DNA of 64,000 bases from Sphingosinicella microcystinivorans (GTDB taxonomy: Bacteria > Pseudomonadota > Alphaproteobacteria > Sphingomonadales > Sphingomonadaceae): NCBI RefSeq assembly GCF_027941835.1, contig NZ_CP116005.1, positions 4,107,501 to 4,171,500 of the forward strand. The letters are read 5' to 3'. Shown piece after piece: positions 1 to 8,073 of the stretch. The notes beneath the pieces are model-generated. The model did not search any database. It was given only the letters and a program-made list of their open reading frames with translations, and was not told the origin of the DNA. The position numbers and the translations under genes were made by a program. Each line of letters starts with the position of its first letter. The first letter of the stretch is position 1.

Positions 1-1380
1 GAGGATCAGCTCGTCGCTGGCCGTTCCGTTCGCCAACGCTTCGCGCACGGCAGCCTCTACCGGCTCCAGGCCATCGGTGAGCACCGCCGAGAGGACCCGC
101 ACGAACCTGCGATCGGCCTCGTCCCCGGTGCCGAGCCTTCGCCGTAATCGGTGCAGGGCGGGCGGCAGATCCCAGTCCTGGAACGGTGCGCCGTTACGCA
201 GCGCGCCGGGCTTGTGCGCGAGGACCGGCAGATAATGCCAGGGATCGTATATCGTGCGGTTCCGACCGAAGTGGCGCTCATGCTCCCCGACGATCGCATC
301 GCCGCAGCGTATGACGATGCGATCGGCATAGGAGCGCACCTGAACGGTCCGGCGTGCGGCCGTCGACATGACCGAGTAGCGGTTGCGATCGAAGCTGATG
401 AGGCAGGTGCCGGTGACGGCATGCTCGCTCTCATGGAAGCCGTCGAACGGTGCCAGGATCGGCTGCAGGGCCGGTCGCTCCATATCCAGCGCCTCGGCGA
501 CGGTAATATCCCCGCGTTCGGGATGGGCATGATGCTCGGCCCAGCGCCGGCACTCGGCCTCCAGCCACCCGTTGAGCTCGGCCAGGCTGGCGAACCGGAG
601 TCGCGGCTGGAAGAAGCGGCCTCGGATCGTCTGGACCTGCTGCTCGACCTGGCCCTTCTCCCATCCCGCCGCCGGCGAGCAGGCGGTCGGCTCGACCATG
701 TAATGATCGGTCATGATCAGGAAGCGGCGGTTGAACACACGCTCCTTGCCGGTGAACACGGCCGTCACCGCCGTCTTCATATTATCGTAGATACCGCGTC
801 GCGGCACACCGCCGAAGAACGCGAACGCCCGGGCATGGGCATCGAACAGCATCTCCTGGCCCTCGCGCGGATAGGCTCGGACATAGGGTGCGCGCGAGTC
901 GCAGAGACGCATATGCGCCACCTTCACCCGCATCGGCTTGCCGGCGATCTCCACATCCTCGTGGCTCCAGTCGAACTGGTAGGCCTCACCCGGCTGGAAG
1001 GTCATCGGGATGAACGCCGGTGCGCCTTCGCCAGCATCCTTCCGCCGCGCAGCACGCCAGCGCGCCGCATAGCGGCGCACCGCATCATAGGATCCATCGA
1101 ACCCCTCGCGCACCAGCAGGTCATGGATACGCGTCATCCGTAGCCGATCGCGGCGGCCGCGACCTTCGTTCTCCTCAAGCAGCGCATCGAGACGATCCTG
1201 ATAAGGACCGATCCGCGGCAGCGGCTGGACTTTGCGCTGATAGTTGAACGCCGCCTCCGGCGACCGGATCGCTTTGCGGACGACCTTCCGCGACAAACGA
1301 AGGTCACGAGCGATCGCCTTGATCGCCTTACCCGCTGCATGCTCACGCCGAATCCGAACCACTGTCTCCACGATCAACAT
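1..1380 (-). CDS. istA: IS21-family transposase IstA, partial (runs off the left edge)
   Basis: The minus strand is open from an ATG at 1378-1380 through position 1, 460 codons with no stop, so the gene continues outside the window. The protein starts MLIVETVVRIRREHAAGKAI, an IstA-type N-terminal helix-turn-helix region, and carries an integrase-core stretch with YQFDWSHEDVEI, AFFGGVPRRGIYDNMKTAV and a later CRRWAEHHAHPERG segment, all typical of IS21 transposases (DDE family). It catalyses strand transfer together with the ATPase IstB, whose gene would lie to the left. The start is supported by the terminal repeats just upstream at 1435-1491. Large plus-strand frames over this stretch are antisense shadows. 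Confidence 0.9.
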   Translation of the reverse strand, partial: MLIVETVVRIRREHAAGKAIKAIARDLRLSRKVVRKAIRSPEAAFNYQRKVQPLPRIGPYQDRLDALLEENEGRGRRDRLRMTRIHDLLVREGFDGSYDAVRRYAARWRAARRKDAGEGAPAFIPMTFQPGEAYQFDWSHEDVEIAGKPMRVKVAHMRLCDSRAPYVRAYPREGQEMLFDAHARAFAFFGGVPRRGIYDNMKTAVTAVFTGKERVFNRRFLIMTDHYMVEPTACSPAAGWEKGQVEQQVQTIRGRFFQPRLRFASLAELNGWLEAECRRWAEHHAHPERGDITVAEALDMERPALQPILAPFDGFHESEHAVTGTCLISFDRNRYSVMSTAARRTVQVRSYADRIVIRCGDAIVGEHERHFGRNRTIYDPWHYLPVLAHKPGALRNGAPFQDWDLPPALHRLRRRLGTGDEADRRFVRVLSAVLTDGLEPVEAAVREALANGTASDELIL

Positions 1381-1434
1381 CCCGTTCTCGCCAACTGATC
1401 AAAACCAGTCGGCCGACTAAATCCCCGGGATGAA

Positions 1435-1491
1435 GGGGTCCTTTTTGCACGCCGATCACCCCACGAAGGGGGTGCCTATTGCACGCTGATC
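1435..1491. repeat. Tandem terminal repeats of the IS21 element
   Basis: Two related 23-bp direct repeats lie 34 bp apart at 1435-1457 and 1469-1491. Both have the pattern GGGG-x-CCT-x-TTGCACGC-x-GATC. Multiple transposase-binding repeats at each end are characteristic of IS21-family elements. Confidence 0.75.
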
Positions 1492-1492
1492 C

Positions 1493-1558
1493 TCAGCCCT
1501 TGCCGCCGCCAGGGCCGTCGGCCTTCGTCTCACCACCGCTAGCAGTCGGCAAGCCTGA
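1493..1558 (+). pseudogene. 3' remnant of a hipB-like antitoxin gene
   Basis: Directly after the IS21 end one frame reads SALAAARAVGLRLTTASSRQA and stops with TGA at 1556-1558, two bases before the GTG of hipA. An Ala-rich stretch followed by a GLRL strand is the usual end of HipB/XRE antitoxins, and hipB normally sits immediately upstream of hipA with this kind of coupling. The rest of the gene, including the helix-turn-helix, is missing on this side of the insertion. The identification rests on 21 codons and on position, so it is an inference. Confidence 0.55.
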
Positions 1559-1560
1559 CG

Positions 1561-2886
1561 GTGGAACTTCCGGTTCACTACGAGGGGCGTCTGGTCGCCA
1601 CGATCAGCGCGGACGCACAGGCAACCCGCCTCGTTTATGATGAAATCTGGCTTTCATCCACGGACAGCTTCCCGGTCTCGTTGGCGATGCCGATCCGACC
1701 CGAGCCCTATGACGGGGAACAGGTCCTTCCCTGGCTGATGAACCTCCTACCGGAGGGCGAACCGCTGCGCGCCATGACGCGCGCGCTCGGCGCTGCTCCG
1801 GAAGACGCACTCGGCCTGATCGCGCGGACCGGCAATGATCTGGCAGGTGCGCTCAGCATCGCCCCGCAGCCGCCACGCGGCGAGCCCGGCTATCGCCCGC
1901 CCCCCGATGCCGACGCACTTGAGCGGATCATCGAGGAACTGCCTGCGCGGCCATTCCTCATCGGTGAAGACGGGGTCTCGATGAGCCTCGCCGGTGCGCA
2001 GGAAAAGCTTCCAGTAGCTGTTATCGATGGCAAGATTGCGGTGCCGATCAACGGCGCGCCATCGACCCACATTCTCAAGCCCGACAATCCGCGGCTGCCC
2101 GGCAGCGTCCAGAACGAGGCGCTGTGCATGGTCCTCGCCCGCCGCATCGGCCTCAATGTTGCGCCGGTGACGACCGGCGTTGCGGGGAAACGCAGCTACT
2201 TGCTTGTCGACCGCTATGACCGGACGGGCAACGGCAACAATGTCCACCGCCTGCACCAGGAGGATTTCTGCCAGGCCCTCGGCCGTGTGCCCGCCGCCAA
2301 GTACGAATTCAACGGCACCGGCACGCGCGGCCCGTCGATTGCCGACATGTTCGCGCTCGTCCGCCAACACATGACCGCGCGCGACATCAACCGCCTACTT
2401 GATGCCGTGATCTTCAACGTGGCCATCGGCAATGTCGATTCCCACGCCAAGAACTACTCGATCCTGCTGGGCCCGGGCGCACCCCAACTGGCCCCGCTCT
2501 ACGATCTCACGTCGGGCCTCGCCTGGGCCAACATCACCCAGAACCACGCCCAAGCCATCGGCGGCCAACGCCGCGGACGCCACATCTACGGCCGCCACTG
2601 GCGCCGGATGGCCGAAGCCGCTGGCCTAGCCGCGCGCGGCACGATCCAGCGCGCCGAGCAGGTAACGGCACGGCTGCTGCGCGAATTGCCCGCTGCGGTC
2701 GAAGAGGTCGCCACGATGCCTGCCGGTGCTGCGATGCTCGACATCTTCGCGAAGGAGATCGAGGAACGGGCAACCGAAGTCAGAACGCACGCTGGGCAGG
2801 ACGGCGTGCCTGACGTCCCAGAGGTGCCCGCCGACGACAGCCCCGCTATCGGCTCAAGCGCCTATTCTGCTGACGAGAGCGTGTGA
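1561..2886 (+). CDS. hipA: HipA-family serine/threonine kinase toxin
   Basis: This 441-residue protein has full HipA length. Residues 1-100 match the HipA N-1 domain (SFPVSLAMPIRPEPY, LPEGEPLR). The kinase core shows SLAGAQEKL at 142-150 (the P-loop-like ATP segment), HILKPD with the likely ATP-binding Lys at 173, the catalytic loop GNVDSHAKNYS at 290-300 with Asp293, and a metal-binding Asp in APLYDLTS near 315. HipA toxins phosphorylate translation factors or tRNA synthetases and are held by HipB. The start is a GTG two bases after the stop of the presumed hipB remnant; no ATG lies nearby. A 40-residue Asp/Pro/Ser-rich tail is unusual. The stop overlaps the next gene. Confidence 0.9.
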   Translation: MELPVHYEGRLVATISADAQATRLVYDEIWLSSTDSFPVSLAMPIRPEPYDGEQVLPWLMNLLPEGEPLRAMTRALGAAPEDALGLIARTGNDLAGALSIAPQPPRGEPGYRPPPDADALERIIEELPARPFLIGEDGVSMSLAGAQEKLPVAVIDGKIAVPINGAPSTHILKPDNPRLPGSVQNEALCMVLARRIGLNVAPVTTGVAGKRSYLLVDRYDRTGNGNNVHRLHQEDFCQALGRVPAAKYEFNGTGTRGPSIADMFALVRQHMTARDINRLLDAVIFNVAIGNVDSHAKNYSILLGPGAPQLAPLYDLTSGLAWANITQNHAQAIGGQRRGRHIYGRHWRRMAEAAGLAARGTIQRAEQVTARLLRELPAAVEEVATMPAGAAMLDIFAKEIEERATEVRTHAGQDGVPDVPEVPADDSPAIGSSAYSADESV

Positions 2887-2891
2887 TCGGC

Positions 2892-3788
2892 ATGGCCAAA
2901 GGCATCTTCGTCCACCGGATTGACTCGATTTACGACGACAACCCCGCGGAGCAGTATCAATTTCCTCGCCAGTATCTCAGCCGTGTCAGCGCCTGCATCG
3001 GTGATTGGATCATCTACTACGAGCCCAGCAAGATCCGCGGCACACGCGGATATTTTGCGGTGGCCAAAGTGGCCCATGTCGTGCCGGACCCGACCGCTAA
3101 CGACATGTATCTCGCGCTGATCGAACCTGGCACGTATCTGGACTTTCCCAACCCTGTCCCGTTCAAGGGTCCGCTGGGGCTTGTCGAGCGCGGCGTTCTC
3201 AACGACCAAGACAAGATTTCGGGCCGTACCCAGTCCGCGGTCCGGCCCCTATCGATCGAGGACTTCAACCGCATCATCGACCTTGGTCTTGCAGAAGATG
3301 ACACCTTCCTGCCGAGGATCGACGAGACGTCCGACACCATGCTGCGCGAGGAATGCCCACCGTTCCAGTTCGAGACCGAACGCGACCGCGTGGCCAATCT
3401 GGGTTCGCGGCTTGTCCGTGACCGCTTGTTCCGCCGCCGCGTTGTCGAGGCCTATGACGCCCGTTGCGCGGTGACTGGGTTGAAGCTGATCAATGGCGGC
3501 GGCCGCGCCGAGGTCGAGGCTGCCCATATCCGCCCGGTAGATCGCGGCGGGCCGGATATCGTCTCCAACGGGATCGCCCTTTCTGGAACCGTCCACTGGA
3601 TGTTCGATCGGGGCCTGATCGGGCTGAACGACGATCTCGAAATCCTTGTCAGCCGGCAAGCCAACGATCCCGACAGCATCCATTCTCTGATCAACAAGAC
3701 TGGCTTCGCCATTCCGCCGCAGCGCTCTCTGGAACGCCCGCACCCGACCTTCCTTTCCTGGCACCGCGAGCATTGCTTCAAGCACTGA
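2892..3788 (+). CDS. HNH endonuclease family protein
   Basis: The C-terminal third contains an HNH_2-type nuclease motif: ARCAVTGLKL, then AAHIRPVDRGG, NGIALSGTVHWMFDRGLIGL, giving the His, Asn and His positions of the beta-beta-alpha metal site. The N-terminal half (HRIDSIYDDNPAEQYQFPRQYL, GYFAVAKVAHVVPDP) resembles the region that precedes HNH domains in predicted restriction-like endonucleases, but its role is unknown. A GTG at 2883 overlapping the hipA stop gives MIG before the ATG used here; either start is possible. The overlap suggests co-transcription with hipA. Its natural target cannot be told from sequence. Confidence 0.8.
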   Translation: MAKGIFVHRIDSIYDDNPAEQYQFPRQYLSRVSACIGDWIIYYEPSKIRGTRGYFAVAKVAHVVPDPTANDMYLALIEPGTYLDFPNPVPFKGPLGLVERGVLNDQDKISGRTQSAVRPLSIEDFNRIIDLGLAEDDTFLPRIDETSDTMLREECPPFQFETERDRVANLGSRLVRDRLFRRRVVEAYDARCAVTGLKLINGGGRAEVEAAHIRPVDRGGPDIVSNGIALSGTVHWMFDRGLIGLNDDLEILVSRQANDPDSIHSLINKTGFAIPPQRSLERPHPTFLSWHREHCFKH

Positions 3789-3870
3789 CGACACCTGCAT
3801 CAGACGCTGCGGCGGCTGCGATTCTCGTCATATCGGAACGATAATCGGCCAGCATCCATTTGCGATCGGT

Positions 3871-5847
3871 TCACGAAATTTCCGGGCCGCTTCGCCCGCG
3901 ACCGATCGTCCAGTCGATGGCATCACCGCGGTCGATGCCCGAGACGGCCTTGCCCATATGCCGCTCGAGCACGGGCCGCCACGGAACCAGCGTAAAATCG
4001 CGCGAGCGTTCGATCACCGCAAGGCGGCCTCCCGAAGTCTCGACTGACCGACGATAGACGCCGCTTATCCGTGGCCCCTCCCCGGGCTCGACAAACTCCA
4101 GACCCAGCTCGCGCGCGAGCTGCGATCCGACGCGCAGCATCTCGCGCCGACGCAATATTTCAAGAACGTCGGGCCGATAGATGGTCTCGCTCGCAACCTC
4201 TTCGGCAAGGCCGGCAGCGATAAGCCACTGTCGCCGCCGCTCGAGCGCATCGTTCACGGCATGTCCGAACCCTGCGTCCCGCTCGACATCCGAAACGCCT
4301 GCGATGAGCTGCCGGTCGAGCCAGGTCGCGGCATGCGCACCGATAAGGCTGTCAAGCGGCTGCGGCGAGAGGACATCGACGCGGACGGGCATGTCCCTCA
4401 CCTTCGCCCTCACGTATACCGCAACCCGCTCGATATGATCCGGCGCAATGCTCCAGCTGCCATCCGCCTCGCGCGCGGCGCTGCCGATCCTTCGCCTGAG
4501 CGCTTCAAGGCGCCGGACGTGCATTTCGGCGAAGGCGCGGCTGGCCGCCGGGTCATGGCGAAGGTGCGCGTCGATATCATAGCGACCATCGTTCGCAGCC
4601 GCGACCCTTGCGACGGTATAATCGACCTCGCGGATGCGGGGCGTTTCAGGTGTGATCCGGACGATGGCATCGTCAGCCAACGATTCAACAGTCTCGACCT
4701 TGCCGAGCGCGACGTAATGGCTGCGACCGTCGGTGGCCTCGATGATCAGATAATGATGATCCTCGAGCTCGTCGGCGAGCCCGCGTTCGATCACACGGCC
4801 GACACGCGGACGCGCCCCGGGCCCGGCGGGAGCATAGATCAGCTGATCGGCAAGAGCAGGCGCCTCGCCCCGCGCGCTGAATGCGCGCTGCATCGTCCGG
4901 ATGATATCGCCGCGTTCACCCATCTCCCGCAGTGCTGCTTCAAGGCCGAGCGTGAGCTGCCAGTGCTGTCCTCCCACAGGCGCGGCGAGCCCCAAACGTT
5001 CGAGCTTGCGAAGACGCCCGATACGGATGGCCCGGTCGAACACATCCTTGCCACCAGCCTCGAGCCACCCTGCTGCATTGGCATCGCGAAGAAGAGCACG
5101 GTCAATCCCCGTCAGGCGTTCCTGCTCGACCTCACGTCGCAGCGACGCACGCACATCGCGCGCCGATCGCGGCCCAAGGTCCAGATCGACAAGCTCTGCG
5201 GCACGCTCGCGCATGCCCCGCGAGAGATATTCGCGCGCGATGACGAGATCCTTGCCGCGGTCGTCCTTGCCGCGGACGATGATATGCGTGTGTGGATGTC
5301 CGGTATTGAAGTGATCGACGGCGACCCAGTCCAGCCGGGTTCCCAAATCTTCCTCGACGCGTGTCATGAGACGCCGCGTGAGCGGCTTCAGGTCCTCGTA
5401 TTCGGCGGCATCCTCGGCCGACACGATGAAGCGAAACTGATGGCGATCGTCCCCGGCGCGGCCGAGAAACGCCTTGCCGTCGACATGATCGTTTTCGGCG
5501 CCGTAAAGTCGCCCTCTGCCCCCGTCCCGCGTCGTGCCATCGCGCTCGATGTACCGGAGGTGCGCAAGCGCACCTGCCATGCCCTTGCCCGCGATCCGGA
5601 CTATACGCGATTTGATGATGACGCGGCGGCGATAAACCATGGCTTTGGATCCTCGCGTAGCCAGCATACGTCCGGTGCCCGATCCCCGTCCGATCCGGCT
5701 CCCGTCGAAGCGCCCCCTGCGGCGTGATCTTCCAATGCCTCCGGCAAGGTTAGTCGCCGCAAGAATGCTGTGAAGGAATCGCTTCTGCGCCCGGCCGCGG
5801 CTGCGCATGCGACCAATGAAGGGTTCGAATTCATCATCCTTGCTCAA
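3871..5847 (-). CDS. VirD2-like relaxase/mobilization nuclease with DUF3363 domain
   Basis: This conjugative relaxase nicks oriT and pilots the strand. The histidine triad HPHTHIIVRGKDDRG lies near residues 185-199, preceded by DWVAVDHFNTG, and the region VIIKSRIVRIAGKGMAGALAHLRYIERDG matches the N-terminal relaxase core. The long C-terminal half is the DUF3363-type extension. The frame is open further upstream, but family members begin near M-S-x-DDEFEP. Here that is a TTG at 5845-5847 reading LSKDDEFEP, giving 658 residues. Neighbouring genes (TraF peptidase, lytic transglycosylase, DUF736, DUF2285) belong to the same kind of Trb-type element. A 488-codon plus-strand frame across it is an antisense shadow. 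Confidence 0.88.
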   Translation of the reverse strand: MSKDDEFEPFIGRMRSRGRAQKRFLHSILAATNLAGGIGRSRRRGRFDGSRIGRGSGTGRMLATRGSKAMVYRRRVIIKSRIVRIAGKGMAGALAHLRYIERDGTTRDGGRGRLYGAENDHVDGKAFLGRAGDDRHQFRFIVSAEDAAEYEDLKPLTRRLMTRVEEDLGTRLDWVAVDHFNTGHPHTHIIVRGKDDRGKDLVIAREYLSRGMRERAAELVDLDLGPRSARDVRASLRREVEQERLTGIDRALLRDANAAGWLEAGGKDVFDRAIRIGRLRKLERLGLAAPVGGQHWQLTLGLEAALREMGERGDIIRTMQRAFSARGEAPALADQLIYAPAGPGARPRVGRVIERGLADELEDHHYLIIEATDGRSHYVALGKVETVESLADDAIVRITPETPRIREVDYTVARVAAANDGRYDIDAHLRHDPAASRAFAEMHVRRLEALRRRIGSAAREADGSWSIAPDHIERVAVYVRAKVRDMPVRVDVLSPQPLDSLIGAHAATWLDRQLIAGVSDVERDAGFGHAVNDALERRRQWLIAAGLAEEVASETIYRPDVLEILRRREMLRVGSQLARELGLEFVEPGEGPRISGVYRRSVETSGGRLAVIERSRDFTLVPWRPVLERHMGKAVSGIDRGDAIDWTIGRGRSGPEIS

Positions 5848-6059
5848 GGGTCCGGCCCGATCTCGTGGATTTTCGAGCAGAAGCATGACCGAGAACCAGC
5901 AACGGGAAAACCGGTGCCAGAATACAAACGCAAATCTGCGGCACAGAGACCAGTCGGCACCAATCCCAAACGGACAGTGCCAGTCGGACACAAGGATTCC
6001 AGCCAAAAAACGATGTGCAGACAATTGCCTGCGTGGGCGAGTCAGCGCAGTAGCACCAA

Positions 6060-6085
6060 TGTTTTATCTTGCCCTACGCCGCACT
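6060..6085. promoter_or_regulatory. Candidate oriT nic region upstream of the relaxase
   Basis: The 400-bp gap 5848-6249 between relaxase and methyltransferase is the natural place for oriT. At 6065-6074 it reads TATCTTGCCC, one base from the IncP/VirD2-type nic core ATCCTG|CCC. No inverted repeat typical of an oriT was recognised beside it, so this is a weak candidate. Confidence 0.3.
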
Positions 6086-6194
6086 TCCCCTCCCGGCCCC
6101 ATCCGAACGCCAATCCACCCCGAATCCGATCGCAATACCCGCGCGGGCTGCACCTGGCGCCAGTCGATGGAAAGCGCATGATCTGAACCGCGGG

Positions 6195-6231
6195 CAAAAA
6201 ATGACGGCGGGCCCTGCAAGAGCCCGCCGTC
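6195..6231 (-). terminator. Rho-independent terminator of the methyltransferase gene
   Basis: A perfect 9-bp stem (GACGGCGGG at 6203-6211 with CCCGCCGTC at 6223-6231) is followed on the minus strand by ATTTTTTGCC. It lies 19 bp after the methyltransferase stop. Confidence 0.75.
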
Positions 6232-6249
6232 CTGGTATTCGCGGATAGG

Positions 6250-6945
6250 TCAGCGCGTCATGCCGAGCCGCGTGCACGCTGTTCGATGATGGCACCGGTC
6301 GAGTTCGATTCCGACAAAATCGCGCCCGCTATGATGCGCGGCCGCAAGCGTGGAACCGGAACCGCAGAACGGGTCGAGGATGAGGTCGCCCGGGCGGCTG
6401 AACGTCTCGACAAGCGGGCGTAATATCTCAACGGGTTTCTCGGTCGGGTGGAGCCGGTTGCCGGTGTAGCGGGGCCAGTCGATCACGTCGGGAATGGTGG
6501 TTTCGGGAAGCACCGGGCGGCCCTTTGCCAGCAAATACGCCTGCTCATGCGTATAGCGAAGGAAGCGCTGCGAGGACGCATAATGCTTGCGAAAAACAAT
6601 GTGTCCGACCATACGAAGCCCGGCGGATCGCCATGCGGATATGAACTTATCCGCGGCGGTCCAGCCGTAACAACTGATGGCGAATCCGCCCTCCTTCAGC
6701 ACGCGGAAGACTTCGGAAAATGCGGGCTGAAGCCAGCGGTCGTTGTCATCATTGGCAACGGTTCGCCCGTCGCGCGCACGGTAGCGGCAAATGTAAGGCG
6801 GATCAGTCAGAACGAGGTCGATGCTGCGATCGGGCAAACGCCGCATCACGTCGATGCAATCGCCGTGAACGATGGTGTTGCGGATGCCTTCCTGGTTTCC
6901 AAACGTCATTTTTGCCATGTCCGGCCGTGCTGTCGTCGTGTGCAT
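6250..6945 (-). CDS. DNA (adenine N6 or cytosine N4) methyltransferase, beta-type
   Basis: The 231-residue protein has the catalytic DPPY at residues 48-51 within LVLTDPPYICRY and the AdoMet-binding DPFCGSGST near residue 190. DPPY first and the FxGxG motif last is the beta-class order of amino-methyltransferases. LHPTEKPVEILRPLVETFSRPGDLILDPF is typical of this group. The ATG start is preceded by AAGGAGAG. No restriction endonuclease gene is adjacent, so it may be an orphan methylase that protects or regulates the mobile element. A GC-rich hairpin (6962-6993) lies just upstream of the start. Recognition sequence cannot be predicted. Confidence 0.88.
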   Translation of the reverse strand: MHTTTARPDMAKMTFGNQEGIRNTIVHGDCIDVMRRLPDRSIDLVLTDPPYICRYRARDGRTVANDDNDRWLQPAFSEVFRVLKEGGFAISCYGWTAADKFISAWRSAGLRMVGHIVFRKHYASSQRFLRYTHEQAYLLAKGRPVLPETTIPDVIDWPRYTGNRLHPTEKPVEILRPLVETFSRPGDLILDPFCGSGSTLAAAHHSGRDFVGIELDRCHHRTACTRLGMTR

Positions 6946-7209
6946 TTCTGCTCTCCTTGGATCAGGGTTTCAGCGCTTTGGCGGCGCTGAACCCTGCCTC
7001 GCGGCGAGCCGTGGGAGAGCGGGGACGCAGCGGGAATCTGCGCGGGGTGGTGCGGGCGCAGCGCAGCGAGCCACGGCCCGGCCGATTGCCGTTGCGGGGG
7101 AGAGAGGGCTGGCCCTTTCCCCCGAACTTCGTTCGCGGCGGAGGCGCGAACGATCCGGCTTTCGGAAATCGCGCGTGCGCTCTATAGGGCCGGGCGAACA
7201 GGGAAACAG

Positions 7210-7422
7210 ATGACGACGAATTTTCAGCGGGTGAGCGGGTTTATCGTGCGGCTGTCACCCGAACCGGTATGCGACGATTGCATTGCCGGGCGGCTGGCAA
7301 TTGAGAGTAGCGACGATGTCGCGAACCGCACGCGCCAGCTCGCCGGCAGTGGCGGCTTCGAGATCCGGCGGGGCATCTGTGCGCTCTGCGGCGAGATGAA
7401 ATCCGTAATCCTCAAATCCTGA
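7210..7422 (+). CDS. Small conserved-type protein with two CxxC pairs
   Basis: The 70-residue product has CDDC at residues 21-24 and CALC near 57-60, a spacing that suits a small zinc ribbon. It starts at an ATG preceded by CAGGGAAACAG. It lies divergently from the methyltransferase, in a GC-rich gap. I do not recognise the family; a role in nucleic-acid or protein contacts is only a guess from the cysteine pairs. Confidence 0.5.
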   Translation: MTTNFQRVSGFIVRLSPEPVCDDCIAGRLAIESSDDVANRTRQLAGSGGFEIRRGICALCGEMKSVILKS

Positions 7423-7642
7423 TTACCGGTACAATCGCGACGCTCGCCTAAGGTCGATACCAGGCGATCATGCACCGCAGCGGAATGTACGGGCCTTCCC
7501 CTGTGACTTGCAAAGTTTCCTGATTTACGGTTGAAGGATTCCGCTCGACATGAGCGCCGGTCCCGGGTGTTCGAAAACTACCAAAGCGCAGAAAAGTCGG
7601 GACCGGTTATTCCCCTGCGCAGAACATATCACCGGATCAGAA

Positions 7643-8068
7643 ATGGAACTTCAGGCAATGCTCGCCGCGCGCACCTTCAGCGTCTCGATAGCATGCGAAT
7701 GGCGTGCACTTTACGAGGAGATCTGGAGGCCGCAGATCTTCCCGAAATGGGCATCAGGCCTTTCAGAATCGCAGCTACTGCCGCGCGGTGATTACTGGCT
7801 TGCCGAAGGCCCGGAAGGAGCCGTTCGTATCCGGTTTACCGGCCACAACGAATACGGCGTCATGGACCATGTCGTCGATACGGGGAGCGGCGATCCCGTA
7901 CACGTGCCGCTTCGGATCGTGCAGAACGGAGACGGCGCGGAGGTGATGCTGACGCTGTTTCGTCAACCCGGGATGGATGACGGACGTTTCTCCGCCGATG
8001 CCAAATGGGTGATGCGCGATCTCCGTGCACTGAAAGCGATGGCGGAGCGCAAACCGCAACGGGACTGA
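7643..8068 (+). CDS. SRPBCC-superfamily (polyketide cyclase/START-like) protein
   Basis: The 141-residue product has the layout of SRPBCC lipid- or small-ligand-binding proteins: ARTFSVSIACEWRALYEEIWRPQIFPKWASGL, then WLAEGPEGAVRIRFTGHNEYGVMDHVVD, and the helix VMLTLFRQPGMDDGRFSADAKWVMRDLRALK. The frame is open from 7550, but homology begins at METLQ-like MELQAMLAARTF, so the ATG at 7643 is preferred. It converges on the nucleotidyltransferase-HEPN gene with a gap of five bases. Ligand unknown. Such genes are common passengers on proteobacterial plasmids. Confidence 0.7.
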   Translation: MELQAMLAARTFSVSIACEWRALYEEIWRPQIFPKWASGLSESQLLPRGDYWLAEGPEGAVRIRFTGHNEYGVMDHVVDTGSGDPVHVPLRIVQNGDGAEVMLTLFRQPGMDDGRFSADAKWVMRDLRALKAMAERKPQRD

Positions 8069-8073
8069 TGGTC

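Larger units (their letters stand above)
1..1495 (-). mobile_element. IS21-family insertion sequence, one end and part of istA
   Basis: The element contains istA and ends at about 1491-1495. Its exact outer base is not fixed because the other end and the target duplication lie outside the window. It abuts the last 21 codons of a hipB-like gene. Confidence 0.8.

Noticed and set aside
151-1143. 330-codon plus-strand frame
   Set aside because: It is antisense to istA, which is continuous on the minus strand with clear transposase motifs.
4261-5727. 488-codon plus-strand frame
   Set aside because: Antisense shadow of the relaxase gene; no domain recognised.
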